Source: an uncultured Oscillospiraceae bacterium (GTDB lineage Bacteria; Bacillota; Clostridia; Oscillospirales; Oscillospiraceae). Taken from it: a stretch of 64,000 bases of DNA. The position numbers and the translations under genes were made by a program. Within the stretch, counting starts at the first letter, position 1, and every line of letters begins with the position of its first letter. The notes below the pieces were generated by a model that worked only from the letters and a program-made list of their open reading frames with translations, was not told the DNA's origin and searched no databases. This document shows positions 43,624 to 51,060 of the stretch, piece by piece. Where the stretch lies: the NCBI GenBank assembly GCA_944385035.1, contig CALWVV010000001.1, positions 62,001-126,000 on the forward strand, given 5' to 3'.

Positions 43624-44489
43624 GCAACAAGGACTGTGACATTATCCAGGACCTGCTTCCCCTGTACATAGATTCCTGCTGCCACCCAGGCAGCCGGGAG
43701 CTGGTGGAGGCGCATCTGAAGACCTGTTCCGCCTGCCAAAAGGCTTATCGTGAAATGACCGGGACCATTCCCGCTCCGGAGGAACCCCCTACGAAGCTGG
43801 AAGTTCCTTCTTCCCCAGAAGGCACAGAGGAAAAAAAGGGGAAAAGTTTTCGCAAAGGGATGAAGAAGATCCGCCGGCGGTGGATTACCTCCCTCATTGT
43901 GATGGTGATTCTGGTGCCCTTTGTGCTCATGGGCATCGCCCAGGTGACGGGAGACGGCCTCTGCTACACCAACCTCCATGAGTTCTACCTGGCCCACGCT
44001 TTCCTTGGAAAGATGAAGGCCGGGGACTACGAAGGGGCGGCCAAATATATTGCACGGGAGGATGTCCGGGAGCGGTACCGGTTCAGCTGGTTTACTGAGG
44101 AGGAGATGGCAAACTTTGACCAGGACGCTACTGACATCTTTGTGAAGGCCGCCCAGGGCTATACGGAGATGGGAGGCCTGTCCGACTACCGTTTCCACTG
44201 GGGCGGCTATGCCTCCGCCACAGTGGGCGCCCTGGACGAGGAGGAAAAGGTTGCATGCTATCGCTTTGATTTTACCGTCACCGTAGGCGGAAAAGACTAC
44301 CGGGCTATTCTGGAAGTAAGCGACGGCGGAGTGGAGGACTGCTGGATCTACGACAACCCCATGGGAGGGCCCCAGCAGCTCAACGATATCAACCAGTGGG
44401 AATACACCCTGTGGGACGAATATGTGGAGCGTTACTATGATGACGCGCGCAAGTCCCAGTACGAGACGTTCCGCCAGCAGGGATACTAA
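43620..44489 (+). CDS. Zinc-finger anti-sigma factor, single-pass membrane protein
   Basis: This is the probable anti-sigma partner of the preceding sigma factor. The 289-residue protein has an N-terminal zf-HC2 domain with HLKTCSAC (H, C and C ligands, about 31-38), a basic segment, one transmembrane helix (about 84-105, TSLIVMVILVPFVLMG) and an extracellular domain of about 180 residues with several acidic-aromatic stretches. ATGA joins it to the sigma gene. It ends before a strong terminator. The extracellular domain has no motif I can name. Confidence 0.86.
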   Translation: MSNKDCDIIQDLLPLYIDSCCHPGSRELVEAHLKTCSACQKAYREMTGTIPAPEEPPTKLEVPSSPEGTEEKKGKSFRKGMKKIRRRWITSLIVMVILVPFVLMGIAQVTGDGLCYTNLHEFYLAHAFLGKMKAGDYEGAAKYIAREDVRERYRFSWFTEEEMANFDQDATDIFVKAAQGYTEMGGLSDYRFHWGGYASATVGALDEEEKVACYRFDFTVTVGGKDYRAILEVSDGGVEDCWIYDNPMGGPQQLNDINQWEYTLWDEYVERYYDDARKSQYETFRQQGY

Positions 44490-44493
44490 TGCA

Positions 44494-44527
44494 AACAGCC
44501 CGGCGCACCGTTGTGCGCCGGGCTGTT
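44494..44527. terminator. Bidirectional terminator between the anti-sigma gene and glnS
   Basis: AACAGCCCGGCGCAC and GTGCGCCGGGCTGTT form a 15-bp stem with a four-base loop, followed by ATTTTTTATTT on the plus side. It lies between convergent genes. Confidence 0.93.
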
Positions 44528-44532
44528 ATTTT

Positions 44533-46233
44533 TTATTTCTTGAAGCCGTCCTTCAGGCTCACCGAGCGGTTGAAGACCAGCTTGCCGGGCTCAGAGTCCT
44601 TGCTGTCAGCACAGAAGTAGCCCAGGCGCAGGAACTGGAAGCGGTCGCTGGGCTGAGCATTGGCCAGGGAAGCCTCCAGCTTACAGCCCTCCAGCACCTC
44701 CAGGGAACCGGGGTTCAGGCACTCCAAAAAGTCCTTGTCGCCCCCATCGGGGTTCTCGTCGGCAAAGAGGTTGTCGTAGAGACGCACCTGGGCATCCACG
44801 GCAGTGGCGGCATCCACCCAATGGATGGTGGCGCCCTTCACCTTCCGGCCATCGGCGGGGTTGCCGCCCTTGGACTCGGGGTCATAGGTGGCCAGAATCT
44901 CCGTGACATTGCCCTGCTCATCCTTGACGCAGCCGGTGCACTGGATGAGATAGGCCCCCTTCAGGCGGCACTCGGGTCCCTCGGGGTAGAGGCGCTTATA
45001 CTTGGGGATGGGGGTCTCCAGGAAATCGTCGGCCTCCACATAGAGGTGCCGGGAGAAGGTCACCGGGCGGGTGCCGGCCTGGGGATCGTTGGGGTTGTTC
45101 TCTACCGCAAAGGTCTCGCTCTGGCCCTCGGGATAGTTGGTGATGGTGAGCTTCACCGGACGCAGCACAGCCATGGCCCGCTGGGCGTGGTCGTTGAGGT
45201 CCTCCCGCAGGCAGTGCTCCAAAAAGCCAAACTCCACGGTGGAGGCAGCCTTGCTCACACCGTTGCGCTCGGTAAAGTTACGAATGGCGGAGGGAGTGTA
45301 GCCCCGGCGGCGCAGGCCGCACAGGGTGGGCATACGGGGGTCGTCCCAGCCGGAGACGTAGCCCTCCTCCACCAGCTTGCGCAGCTTGCGCTTGCTCATG
45401 ACAGTATAGTTGATTCCCAGCCGGGCAAACTCGATCTGACGGGGCTTGGCGGGCACAGGGCAGTTGACGATGACCCAGTCGTAGAGGGGACGGTGATTCT
45501 CAAACTCCAGAGAGCACAGAGAGTGGGTGATCCCCTCAAAGGCATCCTCCAGAGGGTGGGCAAAGTCGTACATGGGATAGATGCACCACTTGTCCCCCTG
45601 ACGGTGGTGAGAAGTGTGGTTAATGCGGTAGATCACCGGGTCGCGCATATTGAAGTTGCCGCTCTCCAGATCGATCTTGGCCCGGAGGGTATACTTGCCC
45701 TCAGGGAACTCGCCTGCACGCATGCGTGCAAACAGATCCAGGCTCTCTTCCACGGGGCGGTCCCGCCAGGGAGAGCGGGCGGGGGTGTTTACATCGCCCC
45801 GGTACTCCTTGAACTGCTCGGGGGTCAGCTCACACACATAAGCCAGCCCCTTTTTAATGAGCTCCACGGCACAGTCATACATCCGCTCGAAATAGTCCGA
45901 GGCATAGTAGAACCGGTCGTCCCAATCAAAGCCCAGCCAGCGGATGTCCTCCTTAATGGCCTCCACATACTCCTCGTCCTCCTTAGAGGGGTTGGTGTCG
46001 TCCATACGCAGGTTGCAGATACCGCCAAACTTCTCCGCAGTGCCAAAGTCAATGATCAGAGCCTTGCAATGGCCGATGTGGAGATAGCCGTTGGGCTCAG
46101 GCGGGAAGCGGGTGTGCACCTGCATCCCGGCAAAACGGCCGCCGGGGGCGATGTCCTCCTGGATGAACTGGTGGATAAAGTTCTGGCTCTCAGGAGCCTC
46201 ATTTTCCGTAACAGCTTTGATGTCTTCCGACAT
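44533..46233 (-). CDS. glnS: Glutaminyl-tRNA synthetase
   Basis: This class Ic enzyme charges tRNA-Gln directly. The 566-residue protein has the HIGH motif as HIGH (52-55) in PEPNGYLHIGHCKA, the KMSKS-type loop as VMSKRKL and C-terminal beta-barrel anticodon-binding domains. GlnRS rather than GluRS is supported by the FPPEPNGYLHIGH context. Many Firmicutes use the GatCAB route, so its presence is notable. The ATG has AGGAGG upstream. Whether GatCAB is also present elsewhere cannot be judged. Confidence 0.95.
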   Translation of the reverse strand: MSEDIKAVTENEAPESQNFIHQFIQEDIAPGGRFAGMQVHTRFPPEPNGYLHIGHCKALIIDFGTAEKFGGICNLRMDDTNPSKEDEEYVEAIKEDIRWLGFDWDDRFYYASDYFERMYDCAVELIKKGLAYVCELTPEQFKEYRGDVNTPARSPWRDRPVEESLDLFARMRAGEFPEGKYTLRAKIDLESGNFNMRDPVIYRINHTSHHRQGDKWCIYPMYDFAHPLEDAFEGITHSLCSLEFENHRPLYDWVIVNCPVPAKPRQIEFARLGINYTVMSKRKLRKLVEEGYVSGWDDPRMPTLCGLRRRGYTPSAIRNFTERNGVSKAASTVEFGFLEHCLREDLNDHAQRAMAVLRPVKLTITNYPEGQSETFAVENNPNDPQAGTRPVTFSRHLYVEADDFLETPIPKYKRLYPEGPECRLKGAYLIQCTGCVKDEQGNVTEILATYDPESKGGNPADGRKVKGATIHWVDAATAVDAQVRLYDNLFADENPDGGDKDFLECLNPGSLEVLEGCKLEASLANAQPSDRFQFLRLGYFCADSKDSEPGKLVFNRSVSLKDGFKK

Positions 46234-46368
46234 AGCTTGTTCCTCCTGTCTTCTCTGGGGATATGCGGCCCAGCTGGCCGAAATGGTAATAACTGATATA
46301 TTTTACACCATCTCATAGGGGAAATGCAAGGCCTTCCCCGTTTTCTCCCAGAATTTCGGGCCGCAGAA

Positions 46369-46431
46369 CCTCTCTGTGACAAAGTTACGGAAGGTTTCCC
46401 GCCCCTGTGGTATGGTATGGACACAGAGAGG
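46369..46431. repeat. Distal inverted repeat upstream of the thioredoxin reductase promoter
   Basis: CCTCTCTGTG (46369-46378) and CACAGAGAGG (46422-46431) are perfect 10-bp reverse complements separated by 43 bp. They lie in the 280-bp gap between glnS and the thioredoxin reductase, about 20 bp upstream of the -35 box. They could be a two-site operator or a long-loop hairpin. The rest of this gap shows only the promoter. Confidence 0.45.
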
Positions 46432-46450
46432 AAAGGCTCGTGAGGATACC

Positions 46451-46479
46451 TTGTATCCCGGATCAAAAAGGGGTATAAT
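46451..46479 (+). promoter_or_regulatory. Promoter of the thioredoxin reductase-trxA pair
   Basis: The -35 TTGTAT (46451-46456) and -10 TATAAT (46474-46479) have 17-bp spacing, 33 bp before the start codon. Confidence 0.8.
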
Positions 46480-46512
46480 TCTCACAAGAACTTTGAAAGG
46501 CGGCGAAGGCAC

Positions 46513-47367
46513 ATGACCTATGATCTAATCGTGCTGGGCTCAGGCCCCGCCGGAATGGCGGCAGCCATTGCCGCACGCGGCAGAAACAAGAGCGTCCTGG
46601 TCATTGGCAACCACTGGCAGGACAGTCCCCTGGCCCGTGCCGAACGGGTAGACAACTATCTGGGGCTCCCTGGGTACACCGGAGCTGAGATGCTGGAGAC
46701 CTTCTACCGGCACGCGCTGGACATGGGCACAGAATTCGTAATCGGCAAAGCCATTTCTCTTATGGCCTGGAACGGCTTTATGGTCACCGTAGGCAGTCAG
46801 GTGTATGAGGGGAAAACTCTCATTCTGGCCCCCGGTGTGGTCCGACAGGCCAAATATCCCGGCGAAGAGGAATATTTGGGCCGGGGCGTAAGCTACTGTG
46901 CCACCTGCGACGGGATGCTCTACCGGGGCAAGCCGGTCGTTGTAGTAGGCCGTTCCTCCGACGCTCCCCACGAGGCCAACTACCTGAAGAGCCTGGGCTG
47001 TCAGGTGACCTATGTATCCCCTCAGCCCCCGGTCGGATTGGATGGAGACATTCCCTATGTGAAAGCGGGAAAGTTGACCATAAAAGGGGAACAGACCGTC
47101 ACAGGCCTGGAGGCTGACGGAGCCCTTATCCCCTGTAATGGCGTATTCGTTCTCCGGCAGACGGTAGCTCCCACCGACCTCTTGCCCACCCTGGAGACCG
47201 AGGCAGGCTACATCAAGGTAGACCGGCGCATGGCTACCAATCTTGAGGGGGTATTTGCCGCCGGGGACTGTACCGGTCTCCCGCTCCAAGTGTCTAAGGC
47301 TGTTGGGGAGGGCCATGTGGCCGCCCTGTCCGCCTGTGAATATCTGGACCAAAAACCGGAACAATAA
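46513..47367 (+). CDS. trxB: Thioredoxin reductase-like flavoprotein lacking the NADPH-site motifs
   Basis: This FAD protein should reduce the thioredoxin encoded next to it. The 284-residue protein is short for TrxB (about 310-320). The FAD motif GSGPAG is at 9-14 and the redox pair is intact as CATC (C129, C132). The C-terminal FAD motif is VFAAGDCTGLP. The second nucleotide-binding region reads VVVGRSSDAPHEANYL at about 142-158, where NADPH-dependent enzymes have GGGxSAxEEA, and no HRRxxxR follows. Loss of both suggests an electron donor other than NADPH, as in the ferredoxin-dependent thioredoxin reductases known from Clostridium. trxA follows 41 bp later. Confidence 0.9.
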   Translation: MTYDLIVLGSGPAGMAAAIAARGRNKSVLVIGNHWQDSPLARAERVDNYLGLPGYTGAEMLETFYRHALDMGTEFVIGKAISLMAWNGFMVTVGSQVYEGKTLILAPGVVRQAKYPGEEEYLGRGVSYCATCDGMLYRGKPVVVVGRSSDAPHEANYLKSLGCQVTYVSPQPPVGLDGDIPYVKAGKLTIKGEQTVTGLEADGALIPCNGVFVLRQTVAPTDLLPTLETEAGYIKVDRRMATNLEGVFAAGDCTGLPLQVSKAVGEGHVAALSACEYLDQKPEQ

Positions 47368-47408
47368 ATGATAACTTTAATGTTTAACACAGAAAGGAAA
47401 TGATTGAT

Positions 47409-47723
47409 ATGTTGGTACATTTCAGCAAGGAAGGCTTTGACAAGGCGCTCAGCGACGGTAAACTGATGATGGTGGACTTCTGGGCCAGCTGGTGCGGCCC
47501 CTGCAAGATGCTCGCCCCCGTGATCGACGATCTGGCCGAGCAGTACGAGGGCAAGGCCGTGGTGGGCAAGGTGAACGTGGATGAGGAGCAGGAGCTGGCT
47601 ATCCGCTACGGCGTCATGTCCATCCCCACCGTCATCTTCTTCAAGGACGGCAAGGAGATTGACCGCAAGGTGGGCGTCATGCCCGGCGGCGCCTTTACCC
47701 AGGTGCTGGACAGCAACCTGTAA
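47409..47723 (+). CDS. trxA: Thioredoxin
   Basis: This disulphide reductant has 104 residues from the ATG at 47409, with GGAA nine bases upstream; an ATG at 47400 is too close to that site. The active site is WCGPC (28-32), and the cis-Pro loop is in MSIPTVIFF, both standard. It is co-transcribed with the unusual thioredoxin reductase 41 bp upstream and is its likely partner. A strong terminator follows. Confidence 0.96.
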   Translation: MLVHFSKEGFDKALSDGKLMMVDFWASWCGPCKMLAPVIDDLAEQYEGKAVVGKVNVDEEQELAIRYGVMSIPTVIFFKDGKEIDRKVGVMPGGAFTQVLDSNL

Positions 47724-47731
47724 ACAGATTA

Positions 47732-47761
47732 AAAAGCGGGGAGAGCACCTCCCCGCTTTTT
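47732..47761 (+). terminator. trxA terminator
   Basis: AAAAGCGGGGA and TCCCCGCTTTT form an 11-bp stem with a seven-base loop, followed by TG and TTTC. It starts 9 bp after trxA. Confidence 0.9.
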
Positions 47762-47772
47762 GTTTCGTCAGC

Positions 47773-47970
47773 CTAAGAAATCCCTTCCACATTTAATTTT
47801 TTCGCATCTTTCTCCCCTGACGGTTGTTCTCTCCGGGGCAGAAGGGTTACCTCTCCATCCTGGCCATTGATATACCGTTCCTCACAGGCCTGTTGGGCGG
47901 CTACCAGCGTATTGATTGCCTGTTCTGTGGCCCGGAACAGGGTGAGATACATTTCTTTATAGTCGGGCAT
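47773..47970 (-). CDS. Small protein of unknown function, divergent from an XRE regulator
   Basis: The 65-residue protein has no family I can name. It begins MPDYKEMYLTLFRATEQAI with a helical N-terminal half (Ala/Gln/Glu-rich, about 3-32), then a polar, charged C-terminal half that includes RREQPSGEKDAKK. No membrane segment or signal peptide is seen. The ATG has AGAGGTGATCC upstream. Its promoter (47990-48018) has a palindromic operator exactly between the -35 and -10 boxes, and the divergent XRE regulator is the obvious repressor. That arrangement, rather than the sequence, is what makes it interesting. Confidence 0.7.
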   Translation of the reverse strand: MPDYKEMYLTLFRATEQAINTLVAAQQACEERYINGQDGEVTLLPRREQPSGEKDAKKLNVEGIS

Positions 47971-47989
47971 AGGATCACCTCTTTTTTAT

Positions 47990-48018
47990 AGAATAGGACA
48001 AATAGTCCTAAAAGTCAA
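47990..48018 (-). promoter_or_regulatory. Promoter of the small divergent gene
   Basis: On the minus strand, -35 TTGACT (48013-48018) and -10 TATTCT (47990-47995) have 17-bp spacing. The spacer is almost entirely filled by operator O1. Confidence 0.78.
47994..48010. promoter_or_regulatory. Operator O1, palindrome TAGGAC-N5-GTCCTA
   Basis: This perfect 6-bp inverted repeat with a five-base spacer lies within the promoter spacer of the small gene. A second copy lies 25 bp away (centre to centre). An XRE dimer would fit each site. Confidence 0.75.
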
Positions 48019-48035
48019 TAGGACAATATGTCCTT
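48019..48035. promoter_or_regulatory. Operator O2, palindrome TAGGAC-N5-GTCCTT
   Basis: This near-perfect copy of O1 has 5-bp perfect arms AGGAC/GTCCT and the same five-base spacing. It lies upstream of the XRE gene, 26-42 bp before its start codon, where it would cover a weak -35/-10 pair (TATAGT at 48039-48044). Confidence 0.72.
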
Positions 48036-48060
48036 TGATATAGTTGCATTGGTGATGACT

Positions 48061-48264
48061 ATGCAACTAAGAATTCGAGACTTACGAGAGGATGCTGATT
48101 TGACGCAAGATCAAATTTCCAGTATGCTGCACTGCGACCAGTCGCTTTATTCCAAATACGAGCGCGGCGAACGGGTGCTCCCGCTGGATTTGGCAATCAA
48201 GTTGGCGGAATTCTATCATGTATCCCTTGATTACCTGGTGGGAAGAAGCGATAAGAGAACTTGA
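48061..48264 (+). CDS. XRE-family helix-turn-helix regulator
   Basis: This small DNA-binding protein has 67 residues from the ATG at 48061; a longer reading from 48028 overlaps operator O2. The HTH spans about 5-60 with LREDADLTQDQISSMLHCDQSLYSKYERGERVLP (in part), and the C-terminal LAIKLAEFYHVSLDYLVGRSD is the usual end of such domains. There is no effector domain, so it is a bare repressor of the Cro/CI type. It is divergent from the 65-residue gene and probably represses both genes through O1 and O2. Base use is richer in A+T than in neighbouring genes, which hints at acquisition. Confidence 0.85.
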   Translation: MQLRIRDLREDADLTQDQISSMLHCDQSLYSKYERGERVLPLDLAIKLAEFYHVSLDYLVGRSDKRT

Positions 48265-48557
48265 CTGGTTTACCAGAGCAAGGTTTCGCCCTGCAGGGCG
48301 ACCCACTTTGCCAACAGCGGCAAAGTGGGCAAAACGCCGTTAAAGGGGGAGATGTTTCGATTCATCTCCCCCTTCAAAATCCCCCTCTTCAGAGACCAAA
48401 AGGTGGGAACTGCGGTTCCCCCCTTTTTGGATTAACCCCCCTCGGAGCAAGCGACTCCCCCTGAGTGGCGCTTTCCCTCTTTTGCCGCCACGAGCAAAGG
48501 AGGGCGCCGCCGAAGCGGCGAAACCTATCCACCTACCGATCTGCCTATTATAGGAAA
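48265..48557. repeat. Gene-free stretch with five consecutive hairpins
   Basis: This 293-bp region between the XRE gene and the murC terminator has no convincing coding frame. It contains five separate inverted repeats: 48286-48301 (TCGCCCTG/CAGGGCGA, perfect), 48302-48329 (11-bp perfect, CCCACTTTGCC), 48343-48374 (12-bp perfect, AAGGGGGAGATG), 48396-48430 (two-part, CCAAAAGG outer and GGGAAC inner) and 48505-48520 (CGCCGC/GCGGCG). They follow each other without overlap. Such clustering is more than chance would give. It could be a structured RNA, a remnant of a mobile palindromic element, or a transcription barrier; sequence alone does not decide. Confidence 0.6.
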
Positions 48558-48584
48558 ACCCCCGAGGCAACGAACCTCGGGGGT
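48558..48584. terminator. murC terminator
   Basis: ACCCCCGAGG and CCTCGGGGGT form a 10-bp stem with a seven-base loop. TTTTCC follows on the minus strand and TCATTTT on the plus strand. It starts 12 bp after murC. Confidence 0.85.
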
Positions 48585-48595
48585 CATTTTATACA

Positions 48596-49978
48596 TCAAG
48601 GTTTCACCAGCGCCTCGCCGGCCAGATAGATATCCCCCGCTCCCACCGTAAGAATGAGGTCTCCCGGCTGGGCCATCTCCCGTAGGGTTTCGGTAACTGC
48701 CTCCAGGGTGGGACAATACACCGCTCCGGGGATTTTCTCCGCCAGGTCTTTGGACGAAATTCCAAGCGTGTTCTGCTCCCGTGCGGCGTAAATCTCCGCC
48801 AGCACCGCCACGTCCGCCAGCTTCAGCTGTTCCACAAAGTGATCAAAGAGGGCGGCGGTACGGGTATAGGTATGGGGCTGGAAGGCGCAGATGATCCGCT
48901 GATACCCCAGCTTCTTCACCATGGTCAGCAAAGCATGGAGCTCGTCAGGGTGGTGGGCATAGTCGTCATAGACCATGGCCCCGTGGTACTCCCCCTTCTT
49001 TTCAAAGCGCCGTCCCGCTCCGGTGAAGCTCTCCAAGCCTTCCTCCACTGCGCTTCCGGGAATGCCCAAAGCCCAGGCAGCACAAGCGGCGGCCAATGCG
49101 TTGGAGATATTGTGCTCGCCTCCCACACGAAGCTCCACATGGGCATATTTCTCCCCATGGATGAGAATATCAAACCGGGGCAGCCCCCGCTCCCAGGTCA
49201 CATTCTGTGCCCGGCAGTCAGCGCGCTCCCCATCCCGGCTGAACACCAAGATTTCCCGTCCACAGTCCTGCACAGCCTCCATGGCATGGTCATTGTCTCC
49301 GTTGACCACTACCCAGCCCCGGTCCTCAGGCACTAGCTGGGCAAACGAACGGAAGGAGTGCTGGATGTCATGGATATCTTTGAAGAAATCCAGGTGGTCC
49401 TCTTCTACGTTGAGGATCACCGCCACAGTAGGTGCAAAGGACAGGAAGGAATTGCAATACTCACAGGACTCCGCAATGATAGTATCTCCATGTCCTACCC
49501 GGTGCCCCGCCCCCAGAACCGGCAGGGTGCCTCCGATCATCACCGAAGGGTCCTTCCCGGCAGCCAGAAAGATATGGGTACACATGGAAGTAGTGGTGGT
49601 CTTGCCGTGGGTGCCCGCCACGCACAGGGCATTGCGGTAGTGCTGCATAATGGCTCCCCAGGCCTGGGCCCGCTCAAAGACGGGAATCCCGGCAGCCAGA
49701 GCGGCTGCAATTTCCGGGTTATCATCGTGGACGGCGGCAGTGCGGATGACACAGTCCGCACCCACTACGCTTTCCGGCAGATGTCCGATCATCACGGGAA
49801 TTCCCAGGGACCGCAGGTGGTCTACCGCAGCGCTCTCATGCATATCAGAACCGGTGACAACAACGCCCCGGCCCTTCAGCACCTCCCCCAGCGGGGACAT
49901 GGACACCCCACCGATGCCCACCAGATGGGCCCGCTTGCCCGGCTTGATATAATCCTGTACGTTATGCTCCAAATCCAT
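48596..49978 (-). CDS. murC: UDP-N-acetylmuramate--L-alanine ligase
   Basis: This enzyme adds L-Ala to UDP-MurNAc, the first step of the peptidoglycan stem peptide. The 460-residue protein has the three Mur ligase domains: the N-terminal substrate domain with GIGGVSMSPL (21-30), the ATP site GTHGKTTTT (122-130) and the C-terminal domain with YAHHPDEL and FQPHTYTRT. The ATG has GAGGTG upstream. It ends at a terminator and stands alone, with no other mur genes adjacent, although murI and PBP1A are elsewhere in the window. Confidence 0.96.
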   Translation of the reverse strand: MDLEHNVQDYIKPGKRAHLVGIGGVSMSPLGEVLKGRGVVVTGSDMHESAAVDHLRSLGIPVMIGHLPESVVGADCVIRTAAVHDDNPEIAAALAAGIPVFERAQAWGAIMQHYRNALCVAGTHGKTTTTSMCTHIFLAAGKDPSVMIGGTLPVLGAGHRVGHGDTIIAESCEYCNSFLSFAPTVAVILNVEEDHLDFFKDIHDIQHSFRSFAQLVPEDRGWVVVNGDNDHAMEAVQDCGREILVFSRDGERADCRAQNVTWERGLPRFDILIHGEKYAHVELRVGGEHNISNALAAACAAWALGIPGSAVEEGLESFTGAGRRFEKKGEYHGAMVYDDYAHHPDELHALLTMVKKLGYQRIICAFQPHTYTRTAALFDHFVEQLKLADVAVLAEIYAAREQNTLGISSKDLAEKIPGAVYCPTLEAVTETLREMAQPGDLILTVGAGDIYLAGEALVKP

Positions 49979-50085
49979 AATGGCACCTCACATCTCAGGT
50001 CTCTCTCTATTTTATCCCGTGCACCCAAAAGGGTGCGCTTTCCGGTAACGATAGCCAAATTTTTCTATCACTATACGCAATTGTC

Positions 50086-50925
50086 TCACTTTTCCCGGCC
50101 CAAAGCCAGGTCATAAAGCTGATTTTTGGCAAGTCCCAGCTCCTTGGCCGCCCGTTTCACTCCGTCCCGGAGGGAAAGACCCTCCTCAATCCGGAGCTTT
50201 TCCACCAGCCGGAGGCCATCCTCTAAAGTGGCTTCCTGCTCCTCCTGAGGCTCCGCCCCCCGGACTACCAGCACAAATTCCCCTTTGGGCGTGTTGTCCC
50301 GGTAGTAATCCGCCGCTGCGCCCAGGGTAGTGCGGCGCACTTCCTCATGGAGTTTACTCAGCTCCCGGCACAGAGACACGCTCCGGTCAGGACCGAAGGT
50401 ATCGGCAAGGTCCCGAAGGGTAGCGGCAAGCTTGTGGGGAGCCTCATAGAAGATCATCGTCCGCTCCTCATTGCGCAGGGAATCCAAGTGGGAGCGGCGG
50501 TTTTTCTTGTTCATGGCCAAAAAGCCCTCAAAGGTAAACCGGCCCGTAGGTTGTCCGGACACAGCCAGGGCGGTGACCAGGGCGCAGGGGCCTGGAATGG
50601 CTACCACCGGGATGTCCAGCTCCCAGCACCGGGCCACCAGCTCCTCCCCAGGGTCGGAGATGGCGGGCATTCCTGCATCGGTGACCAATGCGCCGTTCTC
50701 CCCCGCCAGCAGTCGGTCAAGGACCGCCTGTCCTCCCGTCTCGGTGTTATGGCGGTGGTAGGTGAGCATGGGTTTTCGGATATCCAGATGGTTCAGGAGC
50801 TTCAAGGTAACCCGAGTATCCTCGGCGGCAATAAAATCTGCCTCAGCCAGGGTATCCGCCATCCGGCGGGAAATATCCCCCAGGTTACCGATGGGGGTAG
50901 GGACCAAATAAAGTGTTCCTGCCAT
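50086..50925 (-). CDS. rsmI: 16S rRNA 2-O-ribose C1402 methyltransferase
   Basis: This enzyme methylates the ribose of C1402 in 16S rRNA with SAM. The 279-residue protein has the tetrapyrrole-methylase fold, with LYLVPTPIGNLGDIS near the N-terminus, AAEDTRVT, SDAG-like TDAGMPAISDPG and IPGPCALVTALAVSG, all RsmI signatures. The C-terminal HTH-like extension ends with KRAAKELGLAKNQLYDLAL. The ATG has GAGGAGG upstream. It is divergent from the trmN6-like gene, a common arrangement with yabB in Firmicutes. Confidence 0.96.
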   Translation of the reverse strand: MAGTLYLVPTPIGNLGDISRRMADTLAEADFIAAEDTRVTLKLLNHLDIRKPMLTYHRHNTETGGQAVLDRLLAGENGALVTDAGMPAISDPGEELVARCWELDIPVVAIPGPCALVTALAVSGQPTGRFTFEGFLAMNKKNRRSHLDSLRNEERTMIFYEAPHKLAATLRDLADTFGPDRSVSLCRELSKLHEEVRRTTLGAAADYYRDNTPKGEFVLVVRGAEPQEEQEATLEDGLRLVEKLRIEEGLSLRDGVKRAAKELGLAKNQLYDLALGREK

Positions 50926-51060
50926 ATCCTCCTCGCAAACTCCTCTCCATTTCGTCTATTGCACGTTCTCTCCAAAAGTTGTCATAATATTATAGCACAG
51001 GGCGGGAAAATGTGGTATTCTTTTCTTACCGATTTTCCCGAAAAAGTGAGGAAATAAACC

